A DNA stretch of 60,605 bases from Candidatus Methanomethylophilaceae archaeon (lineage in GTDB: Archaea; Thermoplasmatota; Thermoplasmata; Methanomassiliicoccales; Methanomethylophilaceae). The stretch spans positions 1-60,605 of the forward strand of contig JAFTYV010000005.1 of assembly GCA_017461225.1 (NCBI GenBank), in the 5' to 3' direction. A program made the translations under genes and the position numbers. Under the pieces are notes generated by a model. The model was not told where the DNA came from and did not search any database. It saw only the letters and a list, made by a program, of their open reading frames with translations. Shown here piece by piece: positions 51,902 to 60,485 of this stretch. How positions within the stretch are numbered: position 1 is the first letter of the stretch; every line of letters begins with the position of its first letter.

Positions 51902-52684
51902 ATGGATGCAAGACGCGCAGCACTGTACGCCAGGGTCTCGACCGAGGAGCAGGCCCAGGAGGGATTCTCCCTGGACGCACAGGTCAGGAAGATGGAGGCC
52001 TACTGCAAGGTCCGCGGATGGGAGGTCGCCGGCCGTTACAGGGACGAGGGTGCCTCCGGTCGCACCACGGACCGTCCCGAGTACAGGCGCATGATGTCCG
52101 AGTCGGACTCTTGGGACATACTCCTGGTCCTGAAGATGGACCGTATCCACAGGAACAGCGTCAACTTCACCGTGATGATGGACGACCTCCGCGCCAGGGG
52201 CAAGGAGTTCAACTCCATGCAGGACAAGTTCGACACGACCACCGCCATGGGCAGGTTCGTGATGGACATCATGCAGCGCATAGCGCAGCTGGAGAGCGAG
52301 CAGATCGGCGAGAGGGTGAAGATGGGCATGACCTACAAGGCGGTCAACACCTCCGGCAGCCTGGGTTCCGGGCACCCGTACGGGTACGTGTACAGCAGGG
52401 GGAGGCTGGAGGTCGTCCCCTACGAGGCGGACACCGTCCGCACCATCTACAACATGTACCGCCGCGGCTCCACCATGGAGGACATAGCGACGTTCCTCAA
52501 CCGCTCCGGTGTCCCCGCCAAGAAGGGCGGTGCGTGGAACAGGCAGTCCATCGGCAACATCCTGCACAACCCGCTGTACGTGGGCATGGGGCGTTGGGAC
52601 GGCAACCTCCGCCGCGGCGAGCAGGAGCCCATCGTCGACATGGACCTCTTCGAGTCCATCAACGGTCCCCTGGAGACGGTCTGA
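51902..52684 (+). CDS. serine recombinase (resolvase/invertase family), copy 1
   Basis: A 260-residue site-specific recombinase. The catalytic resolvase domain has Ser13 in ALYARVSTEEQAQEG and the Arg-rich RDEGASGRTTDRPEYRRM with LKMDRIHRNS. It is followed by a short 'recombinase' DNA-binding domain (TMEDIATFLNRSGVPAKKGG; SIGNILHNPLYVG). It lacks the zinc ribbon and coiled coil of large serine integrases, which reach 450-600 residues. A TTTTTATTA box lies about 30 bases before the ATG. The next gene is a close paralogue one base downstream. Confidence 0.88.
   Translation: MDARRAALYARVSTEEQAQEGFSLDAQVRKMEAYCKVRGWEVAGRYRDEGASGRTTDRPEYRRMMSESDSWDILLVLKMDRIHRNSVNFTVMMDDLRARGKEFNSMQDKFDTTTAMGRFVMDIMQRIAQLESEQIGERVKMGMTYKAVNTSGSLGSGHPYGYVYSRGRLEVVPYEADTVRTIYNMYRRGSTMEDIATFLNRSGVPAKKGGAWNRQSIGNILHNPLYVGMGRWDGNLRRGEQEPIVDMDLFESINGPLETV
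52122..52315 (+). repeat. identical DNA blocks shared by the recombinase pair (copy 1)
   Basis: 52122-52159 (38 bases) is identical to 52903-52940, and 52274-52315 (42 bases) is identical to 53055-53096, both at an offset of 781 bases. The rest of the two genes is much less alike. Confidence 0.75.
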
Positions 52685-52685
52685 C

Positions 52686-53540
52686 ATGGCCAAGCGCGTC
52701 GCATTGTACGTGAGGGTCTCCACCGACGAGCAGGCCGCGGAGGGTTACTCCATCGATGCCCAGAGGGAGATACTGGAGAGCTACTGCATCGTCGAGGGCT
52801 GGGAGGTCGCCGACGTCTACGCCGACGACGGCTACTCGGGACGCACGACACGCCGTCCGGCCTACCAGAGGATGATGGCCGAGATGGACAGGTGGGACGC
52901 CGTCCTGGTCCTGAAGATGGACCGTATCCACAGGAACAGCCGCAACTTCATGAACATGATGGAGGTCCTCGACCGCAACCACAAGGACTTCGTGTCCTCC
53001 ACCGAGGCCCTGGACACCGAGAACGCCCTCGGGAGGTTCGTCATAGACATGATACAGCGCATAGCGCAGCTGGAGAGCGAGCAGATCGGCGAGAGGACCT
53101 ACATGGGAATGAGGGAGAAGGCGGAGACCCTCGGGGAGACCACCGGCGGTAAGCGCACGATGGGGTTCACGCCCCCGTTCGGTTACACCCTGGAGGACGG
53201 CGAGCTGGTCGCGGTACCCGAGGAGTTGGATGTGGTGTCCCACATATTCGGATCGTACCTGTCGGGCGCCACCATGGACTCCATATGCTACGATCTGAAC
53301 CGTTCGGGGACGCTCACCCGCCGCGGCAACCCCTGGAACAAGTACAACCTCCGCAACATCCTCCACAACCCGGTGTACGCCGGCTACATGCGCTGGACGG
53401 ACCTCCTGTTGGAGCACGGGGCGGCCACCGTGGTGACCCCGGAGGAGTTCAACAGGGTGCAGGTCGTATCCGCATCCAGGGTCCGGGACCCATCCAAAAG
53501 GAACCCCAGAATGCTACCGATTCCTGACCAATCCAACTGA
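52686..53540 (+). CDS. serine recombinase (resolvase/invertase family), copy 2
   Basis: A 284-residue paralogue with catalytic Ser12 in ALYVRVSTDEQAAEG and the same LKMDRIHRNS and RIAQLESEQIGER blocks. It also has a recombinase domain ending in YNLRNILHNPVYAGYMRW. Like copy 1 it lacks the zinc ribbon/coiled coil. It follows copy 1 with a single-base gap, so both are made together and may act as a heteromer, as paired serine recombinases do in some systems. No phage, transposon or attachment-site genes lie nearby. Confidence 0.88.
   Translation: MAKRVALYVRVSTDEQAAEGYSIDAQREILESYCIVEGWEVADVYADDGYSGRTTRRPAYQRMMAEMDRWDAVLVLKMDRIHRNSRNFMNMMEVLDRNHKDFVSSTEALDTENALGRFVIDMIQRIAQLESEQIGERTYMGMREKAETLGETTGGKRTMGFTPPFGYTLEDGELVAVPEELDVVSHIFGSYLSGATMDSICYDLNRSGTLTRRGNPWNKYNLRNILHNPVYAGYMRWTDLLLEHGAATVVTPEEFNRVQVVSASRVRDPSKRNPRMLPIPDQSN
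52903..53096 (+). repeat. identical DNA blocks shared by the recombinase pair (copy 2)
   Basis: Counterpart of 52122-52315 with unchanged spacing between the two identical blocks. Confidence 0.75.
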
Positions 53541-53730
53541 TTTTTCAGCCACATGTATTTAAAACTTTCTCGATTTCCAGCCGTTTTCACGATGCTGGCC
53601 ATTCCAGTTGGATGGATGCAACGTTCGCAAATGACGGAAAATAAAATTAACGGGGTTCAATACGTTGATATTAAATACCGATAAACCGAAACAAGGGGTG
53701 AGTTAAACCAACTCATTAGGAGGAAAACAA
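53541..53730. promoter_or_regulatory. AT-rich spacer and promoter of the acetate-transporter-like gene
   Basis: No gene is seen. An ATTAAATAC box (53670-53678) is followed at the expected start of transcription by GAGTT/AACTC (53700-53714, 5-base loop) and then a strong AGGAGGA ribosome site seven bases before the ATG. An 8-base inverted repeat TCCAACTG/CAGTTGGA (53532-53539, 53605-53612) flanks the first part of the spacer. The region is noticeably AT-rich against its surroundings. Confidence 0.45.
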
Positions 53731-54252
53731 ATGACTGATGAATGTAAAGCCCCGCTTGACCCGACCGCGTTCGGTCTGTTCTTCGTGGCTCTCGTCTCAC
53801 TGCCCATCGCACTCGTGTGCATCCTGGGCTACGCCGGCGTCGACAACGACATCGGTGCAACACTCGGCCCCCTTCTCGAGATCGCGGCCTTCTTCATTCT
53901 CATCGCAGCACTCGCAGCCTACAGGGCTGGAAGCAACTTCGGATTCATCGTGTTCGGACTCGTCGCCCTCGGTGTCTACTTCGCCGGTGCGTACGGTGGA
54001 GACCTCTGGATCAACCTGACCCTCGGACTCATCTACGTCGTGTCCCTGATCTGGTCCTTCCGTGTCGGCAACCCCAAGACACTGACCTTCATCCTGCTCA
54101 CCACCGCACTGATCTTCATCTTCGGTGGAATCAACGCTCACACCGGTGAGGACATCTGGATGCTCCTCAAGGGAATCGCGGCACTCGGTAACTTCGTGCT
54201 CACCCTGTACCTCGCATTCGCACTTGCGGACGAGCACCTCCCCTGCTACTGA
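53731..54252 (+). CDS. AceTr-like (GPR1/FUN34/YaaH) membrane protein, putative acetate transporter
   Basis: A 173-residue protein with six hydrophobic helices and short loops. DPTAFGLFFVALVSL resembles the NPAPLGL signature of the acetate-uptake family. NFGFIVFGLVALGVYFAGAY and the late FIFGGINAHTGED also fit. The family moves acetate or succinate across the membrane. The leading Asn of the signature is replaced by Asp, so specificity is uncertain. The strong Shine-Dalgarno site and preferred codons imply high expression. It is monocistronic. Confidence 0.7.
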   Translation: MTDECKAPLDPTAFGLFFVALVSLPIALVCILGYAGVDNDIGATLGPLLEIAAFFILIAALAAYRAGSNFGFIVFGLVALGVYFAGAYGGDLWINLTLGLIYVVSLIWSFRVGNPKTLTFILLTTALIFIFGGINAHTGEDIWMLLKGIAALGNFVLTLYLAFALADEHLPCY

Positions 54253-54275
54253 GCCGGGATAAACTTCCAAGAAAC

Positions 54276-54291
54276 GGGGGATCCGTCCCCC
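54276..54291 (+). terminator. terminator after the acetate-transporter-like gene
   Basis: A 6-bp stem (GGGGGA with TCCCCC) and a TCCG loop are followed by CAACCTTCCCTGTTTTCTG-like T-rich sequence. Confidence 0.6.
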
Positions 54292-54373
54292 AACCTTCCC
54301 TGTTTTCTGAACAACAATCGGAAGCGGTCACGACATCGCGGTGCACCGTCGTGGGGCCAATGCATGGACGGGA

Positions 54374-55015
54374 TCAACGGTCGAAGACCCAGCACTCCTT
54401 GATCTCGGAGAGGTCGTCGGGGAAGACGTCCACCTCGTTGCCGATGTAGTCGACGGCCTCCTCGGGGATCATCTCCAGGAACTCGTCGATGGGGGTCAGG
54501 GGGATCGACAGCCCACCGACCCTGTAGTGCATCGGTATGATGATGGTCGGGTTGACCAGCTCTATGAACCTCCTCACATCCTCCATGACCATGGTGAAAA
54601 CCTCTCCCGTGGGGATGAGGAGGAAGTCGACGCCCTTGATGCGGGACAGCACGTCCTCGTCGGGGATGCACCCCAGGTCGCCGCAGTGGCAGATCCTCAT
54701 GCCGCCCATCTCGAAGAGGTACATCGTGTTGCTCCCCCTCTCGCAGCCCTCGGAGGTGTCGTGGTAGGTGGGGAGCCCCTCCACATCCAGGCCCTTGACG
54801 TTGAAGATCCCGTCGCGGGCGAGGACGTCCTGGTGGTTCCCCTTGATCGCACGGACCGCGTTGTGGTCGTAGTGGTTGTGGGTCATGAGGACTATGTCGG
54901 CGGAGACCACGGGGGGTTTGATCCCGATGGACCTGCCGTCGTGCGGATCGATGACCACGGTTAGACCGGAATCCTCGAACTCGAAACAGGAGTGACCATG
55001 CCATCTGATGCGCAT
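54374..55015 (-). CDS. UlaG-like metallo-beta-lactamase fold hydrolase
   Basis: A 213-residue metal-dependent hydrolase of the UPF0173/UlaG type. Seen: IRWHGHSCFEFE, VVIDPHDGRSIG, the metal-binding HNHYDHNAV, a second-site GDLGCIPDEDV and a terminal IIIPMHYRVG. The start at 55015 gives the standard family N-terminus; a TTAATAAAC box about 25 bases upstream on the minus strand supports it. Substrates of this family are mostly unknown (one member is L-ascorbate-6-phosphate lactonase). Confidence 0.83.
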   Translation of the reverse strand: MRIRWHGHSCFEFEDSGLTVVIDPHDGRSIGIKPPVVSADIVLMTHNHYDHNAVRAIKGNHQDVLARDGIFNVKGLDVEGLPTYHDTSEGCERGSNTMYLFEMGGMRICHCGDLGCIPDEDVLSRIKGVDFLLIPTGEVFTMVMEDVRRFIELVNPTIIIPMHYRVGGLSIPLTPIDEFLEMIPEEAVDYIGNEVDVFPDDLSEIKECWVFDR

Positions 55016-55101
55016 GGGCCGGTGTAACGGGCTCTGTTTATTAATTGTTCCCACGGGTCGACATGGTGTCGTGACAAATGTTGAATCCGCCCCCACATCA
55101 A

Positions 55102-55110
55102 TCTTAATAT
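55102..55110 (+). promoter_or_regulatory. TATA box of the DUF373-mptE operon
   Basis: TCTTAATAT is centred 26 bases before the ATG at 55132. Confidence 0.5.
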
Positions 55111-55131
55111 CGGCGATGCGGATTCGGTACC

Positions 55132-56259
55132 ATGAAGAAGACCCTGGTCCTCGTAGTGGATAGGGACGACGACTTCGGTGTGAAGGGAAAGGTCAACACG
55201 CCGGTTATCGGAGTCCAGAACTGCCTCGATGCAGCCACTGCGTTCGGCATCGCCGATCCCGAGGACTCGGATCTCAACGCCCTGTACGCCGCCGTCAGCG
55301 TCTGCCTGGAGATCCAGGAGGACGGCCACGATGCGGATGTCGCACTCATCTGCGGTGACGAGAAGGTCGGGCACAGGTCCGACCTGGCCCTGGTCGCCCA
55401 GCTGGAGGAGGTCCTCGAGACATGCGTCCCGGACAGCGTCGTCCTCGTCGGCGACGGTGCGGAGGACGAGTACATCTACCCGATCATCTCGTCGCGTGCA
55501 CACGTGGACTCCGTGAGGAAGGTCTACGTGAAGCAGGCGCCGGGACTGGAGGGTTCGCTCTACATCCTGACTAGGATGATGTCCGACCCGGCTAAGAGGC
55601 GCAGGTTCCTGGCACCGCTCGGATTCATCACGATGATGGTCGCCGCGGTCCTCATGGTCCCCGGTCTTCTCGAGTTCGTTCGCACCAACGACATAGCGGC
55701 GATAGCCAACATGTCGGCTGCGATATCGGTGCTGGTGGTCGGACTGTTCCTCACACTGTACGCATACGATGTGGAGGAGAAGCTGGTGGTCCTGAGGCGG
55801 TACGTCAGGGACAGCGTCCTGGGTCACAGCACCAGGTTGATCTTCCTGTGCATCTCGTTCTCGATAATCATCATATCCGCGATATGGGTCTTCTACGAGG
55901 TCTCCGATATGTACGCCGTCGGCCTGCTCCCGAGGGTGCTCTACTACACCGCATCCATGGTGTGGCCGATCACCATCGCCCTCATCGTCTACACGCTGGG
56001 GCTCTCCATAGAGGAGTACCTCTCATCCAACACGATCCTGCTCAGCCGTGTTTTCGCCTGTGTGGATCTGGCCGCCCTCGCCCTGGTGGCACTGGCGATC
56101 CTGGACATCATCCAGTCCTACGTCACCGCCAGCTACGACACCGGGTCCCTGGGGGTCGTCGGTATCGTCGCCGGAGTGCTGATATCGCTGGCGTCCACGT
56201 TCGTCAAGAGCAGGATGAGGTCCAACCCGCTGGAGGTGCCCGCAGATGATGTTCCCTGA
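55132..56259 (+). CDS. DUF373 archaeal membrane protein
   Basis: A 375-residue protein of the archaeal DUF373 family. The conserved cytosolic N-terminal domain has LVVDRDDDFGVKGKV, TPVIGVQNCLDAATAFGIAD and PEDSDLNALYAAVS. Five or six transmembrane helices fill the C-terminal half. The Asp-rich N-terminus suggests metal or nucleotide binding, but the function is unknown. It overlaps the mptE-like gene by 14 bases, so the two may be functionally linked. Confidence 0.85.
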   Translation: MKKTLVLVVDRDDDFGVKGKVNTPVIGVQNCLDAATAFGIADPEDSDLNALYAAVSVCLEIQEDGHDADVALICGDEKVGHRSDLALVAQLEEVLETCVPDSVVLVGDGAEDEYIYPIISSRAHVDSVRKVYVKQAPGLEGSLYILTRMMSDPAKRRRFLAPLGFITMMVAAVLMVPGLLEFVRTNDIAAIANMSAAISVLVVGLFLTLYAYDVEEKLVVLRRYVRDSVLGHSTRLIFLCISFSIIIISAIWVFYEVSDMYAVGLLPRVLYYTASMVWPITIALIVYTLGLSIEEYLSSNTILLSRVFACVDLAALALVALAILDIIQSYVTASYDTGSLGVVGIVAGVLISLASTFVKSRMRSNPLEVPADDVP

Positions 56260-56890
56260 GTGGGAGCCGGTGTACCTCGGGATACTGGAGGACATGGGTT
56301 ACGACAGGGCCGACGACGAGATGTGCGTGCGCGTCCTGAAGGCCGTCACCCTGAACAGCGACCTCATGTCCGACGACGAGCTGGGGGAGCTGATCGGCGA
56401 CACCGTCACCGTCGTGGGGAACGCACCGTGCCTCGAGTCCGATCTGGCCGCCGGCACCGAGGGAACCCTCGTGGTCTCGGGTTCCGCGGTCGGACGCGTC
56501 CTTTCGGCCGGACTGTCCCCCGATATAGTGGTCACGGACCTCGACGGCGACATGGGGCCCCAGCTGGATGCCAGCGCCCGCGGTGCCGTGACGCTGATAC
56601 ACGCGCACGGCGGCAACCAGGACATGGTACGCTCGTATGCCCACCTGTTCCGCGGACCGGTGGTGCTCACGACGCAGTCCGCACCGGAGAACACGGTGTA
56701 CAACTTCGGGGGTTTCACGGACGGTGACCGCGCGGTCTGCACGGCCGTGCACTTCGGTGCCCGCCGCATCGTCCTGCGCGGGTTCGATTTCGACGACCCG
56801 ATGCCAAAGGAGGGTTCGGACCCCGCCGTCAAGCTCAGGAAGCTCGGCTGGGCCCGCAGGATAATCTCCGGCCTCGGCATCGGGTTGTGA
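56246..56890 (+). CDS. mptE: MptE-like 6-hydroxymethyl-dihydropterin diphosphokinase
   Basis: A 214-residue protein of the archaeal DUF115/MptE family. It pyrophosphorylates 6-hydroxymethyl-7,8-dihydropterin on the way to tetrahydromethanopterin or folate-type C1 carriers. Seen: VTVVGNAPCLESDL, SGSAVGRVLSAGLSPDIVVTDLDGD and IHAHGGNQD, then GFTDGDRAVCTAVHFGARRIVLRGFDFDDP. The start is one of two adjacent ATGs at 56246/56249, inside the DUF373 gene. Pterin-dependent C1 metabolism would suit a methanogen, though H4MPT use in this lineage is not shown here. Confidence 0.85.
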   Translation: MMFPEWEPVYLGILEDMGYDRADDEMCVRVLKAVTLNSDLMSDDELGELIGDTVTVVGNAPCLESDLAAGTEGTLVVSGSAVGRVLSAGLSPDIVVTDLDGDMGPQLDASARGAVTLIHAHGGNQDMVRSYAHLFRGPVVLTTQSAPENTVYNFGGFTDGDRAVCTAVHFGARRIVLRGFDFDDPMPKEGSDPAVKLRKLGWARRIISGLGIGL

Positions 56891-56925
56891 CGGACGGGAC
56901 GCCCTCCCCGTATCCTTCCTTTTAT

Positions 56926-58542
56926 ATGATGAGTTCAATCGGTCTCGCGGGGGATACATTGGATACCGCGTACGTAGTGCTTCTGGTTCTTCTCGTGATT
57001 TACATCCCGATCTACATCTGGGTCTGGAGGTGTCCGGAGGCCGCCGAGAGGTTCCACCTCTCGAGGTACGGTCCCGCCCTGATGGTCAAGACGAGGCTGG
57101 GTTTCCGCACCATGGACCGTCTCGCCAGGTACACCAGGTTCTGGGCGGTGTTCGGTTTCGTGTCCAAGATCATCTCCGCGGTCCTGCTGTTCCTCATGAT
57201 GTATATGATGGTGGTGGCCATAATGGCCATACCGTCCAGGATCGGGAGCTCCGCCATAGGCATCGAGTACGCCCTGGCGATCCCCGGTTTCAACCCCATA
57301 ATGCCCCTCAGCTACGGCGTGGTCGCACTTGTGGTCGCCATGGTCGTCCACGAGCTCGGTCACGGGATACAGACCCGTGCCAACGGGGCGCGTGTGGACT
57401 CCTCCGGCCTCCTGTACGGGGTCATACCCCTGGGCGCATTCGTGGAGCCCAACGAGGAGGACATGGCGGCGAGGTCCCGCAGGGTCCGCATGGACATGTA
57501 CACCGCGGGCATATCCGTCAACACGTTCGTGGCCATCGGGTCCATAGCGGTCCTGATACTCGCCTGCGGCGCGGTGACCTCGGATCATTCGGACGACGTC
57601 GGCGTCTACGCCATCGACAACGGGTCCCCGGCCTACATCGCCGGGATCCCCGCGTCCGCCATCGTCACCGGGGTGCAGGAGTACGGTTCCAAAACGTTCA
57701 CCGAGGTCGACTCCGTTCAGGGCGGAGGTGTGGTGTCGATAGACTACGACTTCGACCCATCTATGTACTACATCCTGCAGTACGAGACCGAGGTCGGCAC
57801 GCATACGACCACCGAACCCGTCCAGATGGGTGCGTTCATCAAGTCCGTCACCAACGGCAGTCCCGCCGACAGGGGGGACGTGGGGGTCGGACAGTTCATC
57901 TACAGCCTGACATCCGACGGCGTGGTCACGCAGATACACAGCACCTACGACTTCATGTCCTACATGGCGGCCACCGAGCCCGGACAGGTCCTGACGCTCA
58001 CCACGGTGACCGTCGCGGAGCACGGGGGCTCCCCCGAGTTCGTCACCCACGAGGGCATCGTCCTCGCCGACAGGTCCTCACAGGGCTTCCTCGGACTTTC
58101 CGTGACCACGGGCGGCATGACGCTCACGACCCCCGGGATCCTCCTGGACAAGGCGAGGGATCCCTTCTACGGTGCGACCGATCCGTTCTCGTACGTCTCG
58201 GCGCTGTTCTCGTACCTCTCGGGCCCCTTCAACGGCATGGACCCCATATCCGACGAGGTGAGGTGGTGGTACGACGCACCCGGAGACGACATCTTCTGGA
58301 TCGCGATCACCATGCTCTACTGGATCTTCTGGCTGGACATACTCCTGGCCATATCCAACGCCCTCCCCGCGTATCCGTTCGACGGAGGGTTCATATTCGC
58401 CGGCGGCGTCAACTGGCTGCTGGAGAGGTTCGGTGTCTCCGACACCGAGAGGCGCGACAGGATCAGCGACAGCGTGTCGAACAGCGTGTCGACGGTGGTA
58501 CTGTTCATGTTCATGATGGTGATACTGTCGTTCATAATCTGA
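56926..58542 (+). CDS. M50 site-2 protease with PDZ domain
   Basis: An intramembrane zinc metalloprotease. Seen: a first membrane helix (AYVVLLVLLVIYIPIYIW), the zinc motif HELGH at 142-146, a PDZ-like middle part (VTNGSPADRGDVGVGQFIYS), and the third-ligand motif NALPAYPFDGG. The start is uncertain. A GTG at 56887 overlaps the mptE stop, ATGs lie at 56926/56929, and a TTG at 56959 follows a TTTATATG box (56921-56928) and a GGGGGAT ribosome-like site. Such proteases cut membrane-tethered regulators or signal peptides; the substrate is unknown. Confidence 0.87.
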   Translation: MMSSIGLAGDTLDTAYVVLLVLLVIYIPIYIWVWRCPEAAERFHLSRYGPALMVKTRLGFRTMDRLARYTRFWAVFGFVSKIISAVLLFLMMYMMVVAIMAIPSRIGSSAIGIEYALAIPGFNPIMPLSYGVVALVVAMVVHELGHGIQTRANGARVDSSGLLYGVIPLGAFVEPNEEDMAARSRRVRMDMYTAGISVNTFVAIGSIAVLILACGAVTSDHSDDVGVYAIDNGSPAYIAGIPASAIVTGVQEYGSKTFTEVDSVQGGGVVSIDYDFDPSMYYILQYETEVGTHTTTEPVQMGAFIKSVTNGSPADRGDVGVGQFIYSLTSDGVVTQIHSTYDFMSYMAATEPGQVLTLTTVTVAEHGGSPEFVTHEGIVLADRSSQGFLGLSVTTGGMTLTTPGILLDKARDPFYGATDPFSYVSALFSYLSGPFNGMDPISDEVRWWYDAPGDDIFWIAITMLYWIFWLDILLAISNALPAYPFDGGFIFAGGVNWLLERFGVSDTERRDRISDSVSNSVSTVVLFMFMMVILSFII

Positions 58543-58555
58543 TGGAGGTGGCGAG

Positions 58556-59503
58556 ATGACGATCGATATCTACGAGATGAGGGAGGGGAGACCGATGAAG
58601 ACCGATTCCATCGGGGAGGATGTCTGGATCAACCTGACCAACCCCACCACCGAGGAGATCGACTACGTCCAGAGGGCCCTGGACATCGACAGGGAGGCGC
58701 TGACGGCCGCTCTGGACGACGAGGAGGGTTCCAGGGCGGAGGTCACGCCCAAGTACACCCTCATCCTGATCGACGCCCCCACGAGGGAGTGGAGGAACGG
58801 TCGTGAGGAGTTCACCACGTACCCCATCTCGATCACGATAACGGACACCGCGATCGTCACCGTATGCCTGCAGGAGCTCTTCGCGCTCAGCACCATCGTC
58901 ACCGGCAGGAACAAGAACATCAACGCCGTGAACATCGCCAACAGGTCCCGTTTCGTCCTGCAGATCCTGTTCAGGATCGCCGTCAACTACCAGGCCGACC
59001 TCAAGTACATCGAGGTGAAGCGCATGGCGATCGAGGAGTCGATACGCAAGGCCACCCGCAGGGACGACCTGTTCGAGCTCCACGAGCTGGAGTCCAACCT
59101 GGTCTACTTCAAGACGTCGCTCAGTGTGAACTGCTCGATCATCGACAGGATCAGCAGGCAGTCCCGCTTCATCGCGTCACCCGAGGACAAGGAGCTCATG
59201 GACGACGTCATCATCGAGACCAACCAGGCCCTGGAGATGACCACCACCTACAGCCAGATCATCAAGGGTACCAGGCAGCTGGTGGAGGCGGACCTCAACA
59301 ACTCCCTCTCGAACGTCATGAAGTTCCTGACGTCCATCACACTCATCATATCCATCCCGACCATGATCGCCAGCTTCTACGGCATGAACGTGGTGCTACC
59401 GGGAATGAACGAGACCTACACCCCGGCGGTCCTGCTGGTCCTGATGGTGGTGCTCTGCGCCGTATCCATCCAGATCCTGCGCCGCAGGGGATTGTGGCGT
59501 TGA
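58556..59503 (+). CDS. corA: CorA-family divalent cation transporter
   Basis: A 315-residue magnesium/cobalt transporter. The long N-terminal cytoplasmic domain (WINLTNPTTEEIDYVQ) and stalk helix are followed by two C-terminal membrane helices. The pore signature YGMNVVLPGMNE is present. The ATG at 58556 has a perfect GGAGGTGG ribosome site. It lies 13 bases after the M50 gene and before the methanogenesis marker gene, probably one operon. Confidence 0.9.
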   Translation: MTIDIYEMREGRPMKTDSIGEDVWINLTNPTTEEIDYVQRALDIDREALTAALDDEEGSRAEVTPKYTLILIDAPTREWRNGREEFTTYPISITITDTAIVTVCLQELFALSTIVTGRNKNINAVNIANRSRFVLQILFRIAVNYQADLKYIEVKRMAIEESIRKATRRDDLFELHELESNLVYFKTSLSVNCSIIDRISRQSRFIASPEDKELMDDVIIETNQALEMTTTYSQIIKGTRQLVEADLNNSLSNVMKFLTSITLIISIPTMIASFYGMNVVLPGMNETYTPAVLLVLMVVLCAVSIQILRRRGLWR

Positions 59504-59516
59504 ACAGGGTGGTCAT

Positions 59517-60485
59517 GTGTCCCTACAGAATCTTGCAGATGCGATCCGGGCGTTCCCGGGAGTCACGAGGAAGAACAAGATACACGAGGTCGTCGACCTC
59601 CTCCCCACGGACGGTTTCGACCACGTCCACGTGGCGGCCGGGGAGGACGCCGCGGCACTCGACATAGGGGACAGGTACGTCCTCTTCGCCACGGACGGCA
59701 TCATGCCGTCTCTCCTGCGTTCCAACCCGTACCTCGCCGGTTACTTCGCCGTGCTCGTCAACGTCAACGACATCGCCGCCATGGGCGGTCGCGCCATCGG
59801 CATGGTCGACGTCATGTCCCTCATCGACGGTACCGTCGCACCCGAGCTCATCAGGGGACTCAGGGACGGCGTCTCCAAGTTCGGGGTCCCCATAGTCGGG
59901 GGTCACACGCATCCCGACTGCGACTACGACGCCATCGACATAGCCGTGGTCGGCACCGTCCGCAAGGACGCGCTGCTCCGCAGCGACACCGCCAGGCCCG
60001 GGGACGACATCGTCTTCGTCATCGACACCGTCGGCTACTACCCGGAGGACACGCCCTACGCGTACGTCACCACCGAGGGCAGGTCCGACGACGAGGTGCG
60101 CGCACAGCTCGAGGCCGTCGCCGTCATCGGTGAGCGCCACCTGGCGCACGCCTGCAAGGACATGAGCAACCCCGGCGACATAGGCACGCTGGGCATGATG
60201 CTCGAGTCCTCCGGGGTCGGCGCCGTCGTCGACGTGACCCGCATCCCCCGTCCGGAGGGTGTGGACGAGGTCCACTGGCACCTGACGTACCAGGGCTGCG
60301 GTTTCTGCTTCGCGTGCAATCCGATGTGCTCGCAGGAGATCATAGACATCTTCGCCGCCGTCGGATGCGAGGGCGCCGTGGTGGGGAAGATCGACGGTTC
60401 GCACGTTCTGAGGCTCACCGACGGTACCGATGACGTGGTGCTCTTCGACTTCGACGACGAGATCATCACGGGGATAAGGAACTGA
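59517..60485 (+). CDS. AIR synthase-related protein, probable methanogenesis marker 2
   Basis: A 322-residue protein of the PurM/ThiL/HypE ATP-binding superfamily. It matches the subgroup called methanogenesis marker protein 2: GEDAAALDIGDRYVLFATDG, FAVLVNVNDIAAMGGRAIGM and VPIVGGHTHPDCDYDAID. An unusual cysteine cluster, CGFCFACNPMC, lies near residues 262-272 and could bind metal or an Fe-S cluster. The start is a GTG at 59517, with GGGTGGT upstream. Its biochemical role is unknown. It is the clearest methanogen-specific marker in the window. Confidence 0.8.
   Translation: MSLQNLADAIRAFPGVTRKNKIHEVVDLLPTDGFDHVHVAAGEDAAALDIGDRYVLFATDGIMPSLLRSNPYLAGYFAVLVNVNDIAAMGGRAIGMVDVMSLIDGTVAPELIRGLRDGVSKFGVPIVGGHTHPDCDYDAIDIAVVGTVRKDALLRSDTARPGDDIVFVIDTVGYYPEDTPYAYVTTEGRSDDEVRAQLEAVAVIGERHLAHACKDMSNPGDIGTLGMMLESSGVGAVVDVTRIPRPEGVDEVHWHLTYQGCGFCFACNPMCSQEIIDIFAAVGCEGAVVGKIDGSHVLRLTDGTDDVVLFDFDDEIITGIRN

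Noticed and set aside
51818-53730. Integrated mobile element around the serine recombinases
   Set aside because: There are no structural, replication or cargo genes. The flanking repeats found are only 8 bases, and base composition and codon use match the neighbours.
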